Assembly: GCA_964588325.1 (NCBI GenBank)
Contig: CAZPOR010000004.1
Span: forward strand, 1-64,000
DNA length: 64,000 bases
Direction of reading: 5' to 3'
Source: Thiovibrio sp964588325
GTDB taxonomy: Bacteria; Desulfobacterota; Desulfobulbia; Desulfobulbales; Desulfurivibrionaceae
Shown one piece after another: positions 9,112 through 17,578 of this stretch. Numbering within the stretch: the first letter of the stretch is position 1; the number at the start of each line of letters is the position of its first letter. Made by a program: the position numbers and the translations under genes. Under the pieces are notes generated by a model. It saw only the letters and a program-made list of their open reading frames with translations. It made no database searches and had not been told where the DNA came from.

Positions 9112-9588
9112 CTAAAGGACAAAGCCGCTGAGCCAGAACACCGCCATGCATGCAAAGGGCAGGATGCTATAGGAAAGCAGGACATCCTTGATCGGATAGT
9201 TGAAGTCGAAAACGCGCAGACTGAAGGCCGCCCCGTACAGCCAGGCATACAGGACAACAGAGAGGGCGCCCCCTGCCTCCAGCCAGAGATTCACCCCGGG
9301 AGTATCAAACCAGAAGAGCAGCGAGGCCAGGCTCATGGCGCAAAGAAGAAACTGCGCCAGTCCATTCACCACCTTGGCCATCATATACAGGATATTAAAA
9401 AAACCAATTCCTCCGAAAAGCAGCGAAGCGCACACCAGGGCAAGAGCCCCGAGCAGGCCTGAAGCCAGAAACACTGTGTGATGGGCGGCAAGAAGGGTGA
9501 CCAACTGGGCAAGCGCCTCGGAAGAGGTGAGCTCGGCGAGATGGAGAACCGCAACCACGCAACCGGAAAAAAAGAAATATCGGCCCAT
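9112..9588 (-). CDS. Small integral membrane protein, unknown function
   Basis: 158 aa, very hydrophobic, with about four to five predicted transmembrane helices (around residues 3-20, 40-62, 66-90, 100-122 and 138-157). I recognise no family motif. The start ATG 9588 has no clear Shine-Dalgarno sequence. Its 3' end abuts the aldolase terminator. It is followed on its own strand by nothing; the upstream neighbour on the same strand is the PII-like gene, whose stop is 41 bp away. Function cannot be assigned. Confidence 0.6.
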   Translation of the reverse strand: MGRYFFFSGCVVAVLHLAELTSSEALAQLVTLLAAHHTVFLASGLLGALALVCASLLFGGIGFFNILYMMAKVVNGLAQFLLCAMSLASLLFWFDTPGVNLWLEAGGALSVVLYAWLYGAAFSLRVFDFNYPIKDVLLSYSILPFACMAVFWLSGFVL

Positions 9589-9629
9589 CTAAGCACACAC
9601 CATATGCGTTGATCCAGCCGGCCGGGAAC

Positions 9630-9947
9630 TCATTTGTCCACAAAGCCGATGGCGCGATCAAGTTTATGGAGGAATGCGAAACCCTGCCCTTTTTTCTCAA
9701 GACCGGCCGCATTGACCACTGCGTCAAATACCGCGTTGGTCTGTTCATTCTTGGTGATGATCAGAATGATTTCTTTTTCCGGCTTGATGAACATCCCGGC
9801 AAAGCCGAGTTTTTCGCGGATGCCGGTGCCGCGTCCATAATAGAGGGTCGCCCCTTCCGCGCCGGCTTGCATGGCCGCCTTCACCACCCGGTCTGCCTCG
9901 CCGCGCTGAACTATACAGGTTATCAGGTTCGGATTCACATTTTCCAT
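9630..9947 (-). CDS. PII-like (GlnB-fold) small protein
   Basis: 105 aa from ATG 9947, preceded by a strong GAGGAGGGGG. It resembles the PII superfamily: an opening ITCIVQRGEADRVVKAA strand-helix, a GATLYYGRGTG segment where classical PII has the T-loop start, and a KNEQTNAVFDAVV helix. It lacks the full-length T-loop with the uridylylated Tyr of GlnB/GlnK, so it is a PII-like variant. These proteins often bind nucleotides and regulate transporters. It is divergently oriented to the AEC transporter and upstream of the small membrane protein; a regulatory link to either is only a guess. Confidence 0.75.
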   Translation of the reverse strand: MENVNPNLITCIVQRGEADRVVKAAMQAGAEGATLYYGRGTGIREKLGFAGMFIKPEKEIILIITKNEQTNAVFDAVVNAAGLEKKGQGFAFLHKLDRAIGFVDK

Positions 9948-10149
9948 ACATCCCCCTCCTCTGCTGCAATGCCGGAGCGGCATCCCAGAACGAAATTGAC
10001 ACCGGTCAATTTCCAAAATATAGTGCGGTTGTAAGAGTAAGTATCAAACGGCCACACGTTGTTGTCAAGAAATCTTGGCCACGGCGCGAAAAATATCCTT
10101 CCCCGGGGATGCCGCTTCCCTGTTTTTCCGAGAGCCTCGCAACCCAGTC

Positions 10150-11046
10150 ATGGAAAATTTCATTCTCACGGCTTCCTTTTTGCTCATGGGCATGGGATTG
10201 CGCCGTCTTCCCAGTTTCCCCAAGGAAACCGCGCAGGTGCTCAACCTGTTTGCCATTACCCTTTCCCTTCCGGCCCTTATCCTGCTCAAGGTTCCGCAGC
10301 TTGCTTTTTCCGGGGACATCCTTGTGCCGGTTATCATGCCCTGGGGCATGCTCGCCGTTTCCGCCCTGATGATCATTGCCCTGGGCAAGTTCCTCCGCTG
10401 GGAAAAAGAGCTCGTCGGCGTCCTTCTGCTTCTGATTCCCCTGGGCAACACCTCCTTTTTCGGCATTCCCATGGTTCGGGCTTTTTTCGGAGACGAGGGC
10501 ATCCCCTACGCTCTCCTCTATGACCAGCTTGGCTCGTTCCTGGCCTTGGCCACCTATGGGGCCGTCGTGCTGGCCCTCTATGGCAGCGGGGGCAAACCGA
10601 CCCCGGCCTCGGTGCTTACCCGGATAGCAAGCTTTCCGCCTTTCATCGCCCTGATTATAGCCCTGGCCAGCCGCTCCCTGACCTTTCCCCCGCCGCTGAC
10701 GGCCTTGCTCAACGCCCTGGCCGGGACCCTCGTTCCGGTGGTCATGGTCGCGGTCGGGTTTCAACTCACCCTGCGCCTCAGTCCGGAAACGCTCAAACCC
10801 CTGGGGGCAGGACTGGGTATCAAGCTCGTTGTTGCGCCGCTGATCGCCCTGCTCTTCTGCCGCCTCCTGGGGTTTGACACCCTTGCCGCCCGGGTGGCCA
10901 TCTTGGAGGCAGGCATGCCGCCCATGGTTTCCGCGGGCGCCCTAGCCATCATGGCCGGTCTTTCGCCGAAGCTTACCGCGGCCCTGATCGGCCTTGGCAT
11001 CATTCTTTCCTTTATTACTCTGCCGCTGCTCTTTCGGCTTCTCTGA
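10150..11046 (+). CDS. AEC (auxin efflux carrier) family transporter
   Basis: 298 aa inner-membrane permease with about eight to ten hydrophobic helices and the two-fold AEC pattern (N-half GNTSFFGIP, C-half EAGMPPMVSAGA). Family members move small carboxylates such as malate or malonate; the substrate here is unknown. ATG 10150 opens straight into the first helix; an upstream in-frame TTG at 10075 would add a polar 25-residue leader and is less likely. The last 105 bp overlap, in antisense, the 3' end of the YgiQ gene. Confidence 0.8.
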   Translation: MENFILTASFLLMGMGLRRLPSFPKETAQVLNLFAITLSLPALILLKVPQLAFSGDILVPVIMPWGMLAVSALMIIALGKFLRWEKELVGVLLLLIPLGNTSFFGIPMVRAFFGDEGIPYALLYDQLGSFLALATYGAVVLALYGSGGKPTPASVLTRIASFPPFIALIIALASRSLTFPPPLTALLNALAGTLVPVVMVAVGFQLTLRLSPETLKPLGAGLGIKLVVAPLIALLFCRLLGFDTLAARVAILEAGMPPMVSAGALAIMAGLSPKLTAALIGLGIILSFITLPLLFRLL

Positions 11047-12825
11047 GCGGCCACGGCCCGGACCCGGAGGCCGCCGGCTTTTTCTTGGCAAGCCCTCACG
11101 ATCATCCCCCTGGAATCCCAGGGCCTGGCGCTGGGCGCGCCGTTCGCTGTCCTTCTTGGCCACGGGAAGCGGCGCCATTTTTTCGCAATCCAAGCCTGTT
11201 ACATACATGGCCGTAGAGAGCGTCCCCGGCGTGGGGGTGAAATCCTGAAACTGCCGGGGAGCGAGACCGAGCGCGGCAAGACGCGCCGCCATCCTCTCCA
11301 TGTCGGCAAAGGTGCAGCCAGGGTGCGAGGCAATCAGGTAGGGGGTGAAATGGAAACTCTTCCCCGCTTTCTTGCCGATTTCCCGGCACAGGGCGAGAAA
11401 TTCCTCCAGCACCGCGGAACCGGGCTTGTGCATGAGCCGCAGCACCTTGTCCTCGGTGTGTTCCGGCGCAATCTTCATCGCCCCCGGAGTATGGCGCAGC
11501 AGGAGTTTCCGCAGCAACCGCGGCGTCCTGTTCAGCAGCTCCATCCGCAACCCGGAGGAGACAAAAAGATGCTTGACCCCGGCGCACTCTTCCACCGCCT
11601 CCAGCAGGCCAAGCAGCGCCTGCTCGTCGATCTTCATGAATCTGCACACCTTGGGATACAGGCAATCATGGCGGGTGCATGGCTGCGGACTGGTGCAGCC
11701 CGTGCCATACAGGTTGGCGGTGGGGCCGCCCAGATCGCTGATGGTGCCGGAAAAATCCTTCTGCCCGGCCAGCCGCTGCGCCTCCTGCACCACGGAGTCC
11801 TTGCTCCGGCTGATGACCTTTGGCCCCTGGTGCCGGGAGATGGCGCAGAAAGAGCAATTGCCGCAACACCCGCGGACAATGGTGATCGAGTCCCGGATCA
11901 TCCGCCAGGCCGGGACATCGCCGCAGGCAGGATGGGGTTTGCGGCTGAAAGGCAGGTTGTACAGCCCATCCAGTGCCGCCGTATCCAGCGGCGGGGCAGG
12001 CTGGTGCTGCACCACCCAGGCGGCCTGCTGATACTGCAGCAGAGGTGCGTCACCGTATGCCCTGGCCTGACGGTCCACAATCAGCTCCGCCTCAAGAAAA
12101 AGGGGCAGCTTTGCCTGAATTTCCGCCCAGGAAGGCAGAACCAGAGGCGCGGAAATCCGGCGGGCCGCCATTTCCTTGTGGCTCAACCGTTCGCAGGTTC
12201 CGGAAATACCGGCCAGATCGCGGCCCTCGGCAAGCCGGGCCGCCACCTCCAGCACCGCCCGCTCTCCCATGCCATAGACCAGGAGATCCGCCTTGGCGTC
12301 GGTCAAAATCGAACCCCGCAGCCGCTGCTGCTGATAATCGTAATGCACGAACCTCCGCAGGGACGCCTCGATACCCCCAAGGACAACCGGCACCTGCGGA
12401 AAAGCGGCCTTTGCAAGATTGCTGTACAGAATGGTGGCCCGGTCCGGCCGCCGGCGCAGCTTTTTTTCCGCCTGATCGCCGAAATAGGGGTTGCCGTCCG
12501 GGGAGTAGTCATCGCGGTCCCGGACCTTGGCGTTGCCGCTGTAATTGGCCACGACCGAGTCCAGGTTGCCCGCGGTTATGCCGAAAAAAAGGCGTGGGGC
12601 GCCGAATTGCCGGAAATCATCGGGGAGATGGTGACGGGGCTGGGAGAGAATGGCCACCCGGTAGCCGTTGGCCTCGAGCAGGCGGCCGATCAGGGCCACC
12701 CCGAAGGAGGGATGATCCACATAGGCATCCCCGGTGACCAGGACCACATCAACCTGCGTCCAGCCTCGGGCAGCCATCTCCGCCCGCGAAGCCGGCAGAA
12801 AGTTGCCTGTTGTGTCGTGCGCCAA
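10942..12825 (-). CDS. YgiQ family radical SAM protein
   Basis: 627 aa, TTG start at 12825 with AGAGGAG eight bases upstream. The N-terminal YgiQ domain begins in the first 30 residues (VLVTGDAYVDHPSFG). The radical SAM core is in the middle, with cluster ligands in RGCCGNCSFC (C-x3-C-x2-C). The C-terminal tail is strongly Lys/Arg-rich. The reaction is unknown for the family. The final 105 bp, coding most of the basic tail, lie antisense to the end of the AEC transporter gene. It is divergent from the cNMP-binding gene across a 147 bp region. Confidence 0.85.
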   Translation of the reverse strand: MAHDTTGNFLPASRAEMAARGWTQVDVVLVTGDAYVDHPSFGVALIGRLLEANGYRVAILSQPRHHLPDDFRQFGAPRLFFGITAGNLDSVVANYSGNAKVRDRDDYSPDGNPYFGDQAEKKLRRRPDRATILYSNLAKAAFPQVPVVLGGIEASLRRFVHYDYQQQRLRGSILTDAKADLLVYGMGERAVLEVAARLAEGRDLAGISGTCERLSHKEMAARRISAPLVLPSWAEIQAKLPLFLEAELIVDRQARAYGDAPLLQYQQAAWVVQHQPAPPLDTAALDGLYNLPFSRKPHPACGDVPAWRMIRDSITIVRGCCGNCSFCAISRHQGPKVISRSKDSVVQEAQRLAGQKDFSGTISDLGGPTANLYGTGCTSPQPCTRHDCLYPKVCRFMKIDEQALLGLLEAVEECAGVKHLFVSSGLRMELLNRTPRLLRKLLLRHTPGAMKIAPEHTEDKVLRLMHKPGSAVLEEFLALCREIGKKAGKSFHFTPYLIASHPGCTFADMERMAARLAALGLAPRQFQDFTPTPGTLSTAMYVTGLDCEKMAPLPVAKKDSERRAQRQALGFQGDDREGLPRKSRRPPGPGRGRSEKPKEQRQSNKGKNDAKADQGRGKLRRKTGHDG

Positions 12826-12854
12826 GATTTTTTCTCCTCTTCCCGGGAAATGAA

Positions 12855-12882
12855 TTGAGCCGGGATCCCTTCTGTTTATAAT
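12855..12882 (+). promoter_or_regulatory. Candidate sigma70 promoter for cNMP-binding gene
   Basis: TTGAGC at 12855-12860 and a perfect TATAAT at 12877-12882 with a 16 bp spacer, about 90 bp before the start of the cNMP-binding gene, in the region divergent from ygiQ. Confidence 0.45.
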
Positions 12883-12972
12883 CCAATTCCTTTATGATAT
12901 AAAGAAGACACTGTGGGGCAAGCAGGTTTTGCCTTCCCCCGCACCCTGAACGAACATCCCGGAGACATCCCC

Positions 12973-13476
12973 ATGCAGGAATCCCCCTATCTGGAAGGCC
13001 GCGGCTTTCTTGTGGACAAGCTGCACCGGCTTCCCTTCCTTGGCTCGCTGAGCGATAAATACATCAAGCATATTCTGCGCCTCAGCAAGATCCGGACCTT
13101 TGAAGATGGTGAGATCATCACCCCGGAAGGGGCGTACGACAACTGGGTCTACATCCTTTTTTCCGGGGCGGTGCGGGTGGAAAAACACGGCAAGGAGATC
13201 GCCAGGATAGAAGAGGTGGGCGGCGCCTTCGGCGAGCTTGCCGCCATCGACGGCAAGGCCCGATCCGCCTCGGTGCAGGCAATCGGCCCCACGGTCTGCC
13301 TGGCCATCGACGCCTCCTTCATGAGCGAGGCTGCCGAGCCCTTGGAGCAGGCGCTTTTTGTCTCCGTCATGTACCGGTTGTTCACCGAGGTCATTGCCCA
13401 GCGGTTGCGCGCCTCAAACGAGGAGCTGGTCAGGGTGCGTTCGGAGCTTGACCGGCTGAAAAGAAACCAGCGATAA
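12973..13476 (+). CDS. Cyclic nucleotide-binding domain protein
   Basis: 167 aa. A CAP_ED/cNMP-binding beta-roll covers residues about 15-140 (DGEIITPEGAYDNWVYILFSG; phosphate-binding-cassette-like FGELAAIDGKARSASV), ending in a charged helical tail. It has no helix-turn-helix, so it is not a Crp-type transcription factor. Start ATG 12973 has GGAGA seven bases upstream; a GTG at 12913 is in frame but has poorer context. It may be a soluble sensor subunit. The HTH-transmembrane gene follows 124 bp downstream on the same strand. Confidence 0.75.
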   Translation: MQESPYLEGRGFLVDKLHRLPFLGSLSDKYIKHILRLSKIRTFEDGEIITPEGAYDNWVYILFSGAVRVEKHGKEIARIEEVGGAFGELAAIDGKARSASVQAIGPTVCLAIDASFMSEAAEPLEQALFVSVMYRLFTEVIAQRLRASNEELVRVRSELDRLKRNQR

Positions 13477-13600
13477 CTCCCCGGCCCGGGGTTGCGGTAT
13501 ATTTCCGCTCAAGCCACAAGGGGCTTTTGCTTCCCTTGAGGATTTGGTAGTATGCCGCTTCATTCGTCACCTCCGAAACTCAACCTGTAGGACATCTGAT

Positions 13601-14626
13601 ATGGATGCAACAAAGCCCTTGGCCGGCGGCGTTCCCATGGTCAACATCGACGGCGCCAGAATCCGGCGGCTTCGGGAAGAAAAAGGGTTGACCCAGCTCT
13701 ATGTCGCCACGGTGGTCGGGGTCACCACCGATACGATTTCCCGCTGGGAAAACCGCCGCTACCCCAACATCAAAAAAGAAAACGCCCTCAAACTGGCAGA
13801 GGCCCTGGAAACCCAGATGGCTGACATTGTTGACCACGGTCAGCCCGCATCCCCGGCAGAACCTTTATCATCCCAAAGTTCCGGACCGACGGAGCAAGAC
13901 GAGCCCTCACCCCTGCCCCCCGAACCCGAGCCCCCTCCAGCCCTTGCTCCGGCCGCGCCGCAAACCGCATCCTTCGCATCCCGCTTCGCCTCACTCCCCG
14001 TCCCCGTCCGGCTCGCTGGGTTTTCCCTGCTTGTCCTTGCGATTTTCGCCTTCTTGCGCTGGCATGGGCCAAGCGAAGGCGAGAGCCAGGTGGCGGTCTA
14101 CAGAATCCTGCCGGAACACGCAACCCCAGGCATCCCCTTTCCGGTTGTCATTGAGGTGACAACCAGCGCCACGAGGCCGTTTTCCCTGATTCTCACGGAA
14201 ACCCTGCCCCCGGACTGCATCCCGGCCCAGGGCAAACCTCGGTTTGTCTCCCAGGCAAGCGACCCGCCGGTTCTCAAGTGGATTGACAAGATCAGCGGCG
14301 AACAGGCGGTGTACAGTTATCTCGCCAGGCTCCAGCCGGAAACCGGAATGGAAACCGGCCATCAATTCAGCGGCGGCGTCACGGTCCGCTCGGACGACAA
14401 TCCCAGCATCCCCATTTCCGGAACCGACTCCCTGCGGGCGAGCCCCTTTCATTGGGCGGACAGCAACAGCGATGGCCGGATAGACGACGAGGAGCTGCTT
14501 TCCGTGTATGAGATATACGGGGGGATTGAGGGCTTACAATTCGGCAAAAAGCTGATCGAGGAGATCTGGACGGCCAAAGGCTACCGCTGGAACCAGGAGA
14601 CGCGCGGCTATGATATTCTCCGATGA
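13601..14626 (+). CDS. Membrane-anchored XRE-type HTH protein with EF-hand-like loop
   Basis: 341 aa from ATG 13601 (AGGA upstream). Residues 15-75 are an XRE/Cro-type HTH (LTQLYVATVVGVTTDTISRW). A Pro-rich linker follows (about 80-125), then one transmembrane helix (about 136-153), an extracytoplasmic beta-rich domain (about 165-275) and a Ca-binding EF-hand/dockerin-type loop DSNSDGRIDDEE (287-298). It would bind DNA in the cytoplasm while sensing outside. The extracytoplasmic domain resembles the secreted protein encoded immediately downstream (shared pattern LPP..I...P.F....V.KW). RodZ has a similar HTH-TM layout, but the C-terminal part differs. Target genes are unknown. Confidence 0.75.
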   Translation: MDATKPLAGGVPMVNIDGARIRRLREEKGLTQLYVATVVGVTTDTISRWENRRYPNIKKENALKLAEALETQMADIVDHGQPASPAEPLSSQSSGPTEQDEPSPLPPEPEPPPALAPAAPQTASFASRFASLPVPVRLAGFSLLVLAIFAFLRWHGPSEGESQVAVYRILPEHATPGIPFPVVIEVTTSATRPFSLILTETLPPDCIPAQGKPRFVSQASDPPVLKWIDKISGEQAVYSYLARLQPETGMETGHQFSGGVTVRSDDNPSIPISGTDSLRASPFHWADSNSDGRIDDEELLSVYEIYGGIEGLQFGKKLIEEIWTAKGYRWNQETRGYDILR

Positions 14627-14648
14627 TCATCCAACAGGAGGAACACAC

Positions 14649-15068
14649 ATGACGGCTACAAAACACCATTCCGGCGCGCCTGGCTTGCTCTTCCTGGCAT
14701 TGTTCCTGTTGTTGACGGCCATGCCGATGCCCCTGCGGGCTGGCGAGGCTCTGGTAAGCGGCCAATACCTGAGCCGCGGTGGGCAGGACCTTCAGTTACG
14801 GATCACCGTTGCCGGCCCGGCCCCCAGCACCCTGATTGTCATCCAGAACCTGCCGCCCGGCACGACGATCGAAACTGCCTCGCCCGCCTTCCATCAGTAC
14901 GATGCCAATAAGGGCGAAGTGAAATGGCTGCTGACCAAGGTCAGCCCGGGAAGCTACCTCCTGAGCCTGCGCCTGTCGCGTCCCGTGCCGGAAGGCGCGA
15001 TTAGCGGGGAGATCCGCTACAAGGATCCGGCCAGCGGGCGGCTGACCCATCTGCCGATCAGGCCATGA
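14649..15068 (+). CDS. Secreted protein related to the ectodomain of the upstream HTH protein
   Basis: 139 aa with an N-terminal signal peptide (hydrophobic core 11-27, cleavage likely after LRAG/EA). ATG 14649 has AGGAGG upstream and lies 22 bp after the HTH gene. The mature part (about 30-139) is a small beta-rich domain with NLPPGTTIE and GEVKWLLTKVSPGSY, aligning by eye with the periplasmic domain of the HTH protein: LPP, an aromatic-containing P-F segment, KW, SG/PG-Y, and a final YKDP/RSDD. No known family recognised. It could be a ligand, partner or competitor of the membrane regulator. Confidence 0.65.
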   Translation: MTATKHHSGAPGLLFLALFLLLTAMPMPLRAGEALVSGQYLSRGGQDLQLRITVAGPAPSTLIVIQNLPPGTTIETASPAFHQYDANKGEVKWLLTKVSPGSYLLSLRLSRPVPEGAISGEIRYKDPASGRLTHLPIRP

Positions 15069-15124
15069 GTTGCCGCGCGCCTTGCACAACACGAAAGGCG
15101 CGCTTGAAAACACGAGGGAGACGC

Positions 15125-15613
15125 ATGGAAAATATGCCCCCTGATGATCTGCTGAATCGCCGGAAATTTCTCTCCGGCTCCGCACGACTGCTGGTCATGC
15201 TCTCCTCCTTCACTGCCCTGGCCTGCGCCTGCACCCGGGAAAACGAAGAGGAACGCCGGCTCGCCGATCTTGTCATTGAACAGGGCAAGCTTGTTCTTGA
15301 TCTGGATGAAAACCGCTATCAGGCGCTCAAAACCATCGGCCGCGGCCTGAAGATAGAGATTACCCGGCTGGAAAAACCGCTCCTCGTCACCAGGGTCTCG
15401 GAAACACGGGTCGCAGCATTTTCCTCGCAATGCACCCACGCCGGCTATGAAATTTTGCTGCCCGAGCAGGGGATACTGACCTGCGCCAGCGGGCACGGCG
15501 GCCTCTTTGACCTGGAGGGGAGAGTGCTGGCCGGACCGGCCAAGAGCAATCTGCCGCACTACCCGGCCCAATTGATCGCCAACCGGGTGTATGTCGCCTA
15601 TCCCTTTGGCTGA
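15125..15613 (+). CDS. Rieske-like iron-sulfur lipoprotein with Tat-type signal
   Basis: 162 aa from ATG 15125 (AGGGAGA upstream). The N-terminus has NRRKFL (residues 11-16), a Tat-like motif, a hydrophobic stretch and ALAC (C34), a possible lipobox. The Rieske fold is recognisable at 95-162: first ligand pair C103-T-H105, second pair C120 and H124 in CASGHGGLFDL. The second motif is C-x3-H instead of the usual C-x2-H, so cluster binding is uncertain. It is likely periplasmic and membrane-anchored, and could be an electron carrier or a degenerate relative. It follows the secreted-protein gene by 56 bp. Confidence 0.7.
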   Translation: MENMPPDDLLNRRKFLSGSARLLVMLSSFTALACACTRENEEERRLADLVIEQGKLVLDLDENRYQALKTIGRGLKIEITRLEKPLLVTRVSETRVAAFSSQCTHAGYEILLPEQGILTCASGHGGLFDLEGRVLAGPAKSNLPHYPAQLIANRVYVAYPFG

Positions 15614-15804
15614 TCGCGCCTGCAAAGGGTTTCACTGGAACAACCACATTGATCTTGCGCACCTTTACCCTGATCAGGTATGGTGTTGCCCCGTACATTC
15701 CCTCGCAAGGGGGAGGGTGCCTTGGAACCCAAGCCGTTGGCACAGAACACGGTCGCCCGCCCGGCGGCCAAGACGGCTCCTAATACAACCGAAGGATATG
15801 CCAG
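15614..15804 (+). other. leuB upstream region with a possible 42-codon ORF
   Basis: 190 bp between the Rieske-like gene and leuB. I see no convincing promoter or riboswitch. A 42-codon frame opens at ATG 15680 and ends in a TGA that overlaps the leuB ATG as ATGA (15805-15808), the arrangement seen in translational coupling. Its codons are not rich in Leu, so it does not look like a classical leucine attenuator leader. Confidence 0.25.
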
Positions 15805-16884
15805 ATGAAAAAGATAGCAGTATTGGCCGGCGACGGCATCGGCCCGGAAGTCATGCGGGAAGCGATCACAGTTCTGGACGCGGTCCAGCAAAAATTCGGC
15901 TTCAGCCTTGCCTATGAACACGCGGATGTGGGCGGCTGCGCCATCGACCGCCACGGCGAGGCCCTGCCCGCCTCGACCCTTGCCGTGTGCGAGGCTAGCG
16001 ACGCCATCCTCTTCGGCTCGGTGGGCGGCCCCAAGTGGGAATCCCTGCCCCCGGCCCAGCAGCCGGAACGCGCCGCCCTGCTGCCGCTGCGCAAACATTT
16101 CGAGCTCTTCTGCAACTTCCGCCCGGCCCGGATCTTCAAATCCCTGGCCGCGGCCAGCCCCTTGCGCGCCGATATCGTGGGGGACGGCTTCGACATCCTC
16201 TGCGTGCGCGAGCTCACCGGCGACATCTACTTCGGCCAGCCCAAGGGGAGGGAAGGTTCCGGCCGCGAGGAAAAGGCCTACGACACCATGGTCTACCACC
16301 GCTGGGAGATCGAACGCATCGCCCGCCGTGCCTTTGACGCGGCCCGTTTGCGCCGCAAGATCGTCACCTCGGTGGACAAGGCCAATGTGCTCACCACCAT
16401 GGTGCTCTGGCGGGAGGTGGTCATTGAGATCGCCAAGGAATACCCGGATGTCAGCCTGAACCACATCTACGTGGACAACGCCACCATGCAACTGGTCCGG
16501 AATCCCCACCAGTTCGACGTCATGCTCTGCGGCAACATGTTCGGCGACATCATCTCCGACGAATGCGCCATGATCACCGGCTCCATGGGGCTGCTGGCCT
16601 CTGCCAGCCTCAATGAAAAAGGCTTCGGCCTCTACGAGCCCGCAGGCGGCTCCGCCCCGGACATTGCCGGCAAGGGCATTGCCAACCCCATCGCCCAAAT
16701 CCTCTCCGCCGCGATGATGCTGCGTTTCAGCCTGGAGCAGGGTGCGGCCGCGGACGCCATCGAAAAAGCGGTTGCCGCAGTGCTGGACAAGGGCGTGCAT
16801 ACCCCGGACATTGCCGTGGACAAGAGCCGCGCCATCGGCACCGCAGCCATGGGCGATGCAATAGTTCGCGAATTGCAGCAGTAG
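15805..16884 (+). CDS. leuB: 3-isopropylmalate dehydrogenase
   Basis: 359 aa, NAD-dependent oxidative decarboxylation of 3-isopropylmalate in leucine biosynthesis, cytoplasmic. Visible signatures are GDGIGPEV near the N-terminus, VRELTGDIYFGQPKG, and the long conserved block DNATMQLVRNPHQFD...NMFGDIISDE...GSMGLLASAS with the Mg/substrate Asp residues. GAAGGA precedes the ATG. No other leu genes flank it, so the pathway is split in this genome. A cyclophilin gene follows 70 bp downstream. Confidence 0.95.
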   Translation: MKKIAVLAGDGIGPEVMREAITVLDAVQQKFGFSLAYEHADVGGCAIDRHGEALPASTLAVCEASDAILFGSVGGPKWESLPPAQQPERAALLPLRKHFELFCNFRPARIFKSLAAASPLRADIVGDGFDILCVRELTGDIYFGQPKGREGSGREEKAYDTMVYHRWEIERIARRAFDAARLRRKIVTSVDKANVLTTMVLWREVVIEIAKEYPDVSLNHIYVDNATMQLVRNPHQFDVMLCGNMFGDIISDECAMITGSMGLLASASLNEKGFGLYEPAGGSAPDIAGKGIANPIAQILSAAMMLRFSLEQGAAADAIEKAVAAVLDKGVHTPDIAVDKSRAIGTAAMGDAIVRELQQ

Positions 16885-16954
16885 GAAACAACAAAAAAAC
16901 CTGGCCCCAGGGCCTCCGTATTTTCATGAATTCAGTAAAAAAAAGAGGACCATC

Positions 16955-17488
16955 ATGAGCGATTTGACCGCCACAATGACCACGAGCAAAGGCACCATCA
17001 CCCTCCGGCTGTTCGCCGAAAAAACCCCCATCACCGTGGCCAACTTTGCCAATCTTGCCCGGCGCGGCTTTTATAACGGCCTCAAATTCCATCGGGTCAT
17101 CCCGGATTTCATGGTGCAGGGCGGCTGCCCCAAGGGCACCGGCACCAGCGGCCCGGGGTATGACTTTGAAGACGAATTCGACGCAAGCCTCGGCCACACC
17201 AAGCCGGGCATCCTCTCCATGGCCAATGCCGGTCCTGGCACCAACGGCAGCCAGTTTTTCATCACCCATGTTCCCTGCCCCTGGCTGGACGGCAAGCACA
17301 CGGTTTTCGGCGAAGTCGCCGGCGACAAGGATCAGGAAGTGATCGACAGCATCAAACAGGGGGACACCATCACCACGGTGACCATCGAAGGGGATGTGGC
17401 CGGACTTTTTGAAAAGACCAAGGACAAGCTCAAAACCTGGAATCTCGCGATCAGCATGCGTTTCCCCCAGCTTCCCCAGGCGGAATAA
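16955..17488 (+). CDS. Peptidyl-prolyl cis-trans isomerase, cyclophilin type
   Basis: 177 aa without signal peptide, so a cytoplasmic (PpiB-like) cyclophilin that isomerises X-Pro bonds. Catalytic and binding motifs are FHRVIPDFMVQGG, the MANAGPGTNGSQFFITH block, and WLDGKHTVFG. GAGGACC precedes ATG 16955. It ends in the shared bidirectional terminator at 17531-17557. Confidence 0.92.
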   Translation: MSDLTATMTTSKGTITLRLFAEKTPITVANFANLARRGFYNGLKFHRVIPDFMVQGGCPKGTGTSGPGYDFEDEFDASLGHTKPGILSMANAGPGTNGSQFFITHVPCPWLDGKHTVFGEVAGDKDQEVIDSIKQGDTITTVTIEGDVAGLFEKTKDKLKTWNLAISMRFPQLPQAE

Positions 17489-17530
17489 GGCATGAGCCGG
17501 GGCTTGTGCTCCCGGTTCCAGACATAAAAA

Positions 17531-17557
17531 AAAGGCGGGGAAACCCCGCCTTTTTTT
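17531..17557. terminator. Bidirectional terminator
   Basis: AAAGGCGGGG (17531-17540), loop AAA, CCCCGCCTTT (17544-17553), with an A-tract before and a T-tract after. It serves the cyclophilin gene on the plus strand and the WD40-Sel1 gene on the minus strand. Confidence 0.93.
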
Positions 17558-17578
17558 ATTCTCCCGCACACAATTACA

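Noticed and set aside
15614..15804. Riboswitch upstream of leuB (TPP- or cobalamin-like words)
   Set aside because: Some consensus-like fragments (CCTGATCAGG) occur, but no full conserved core or pairing could be drawn.
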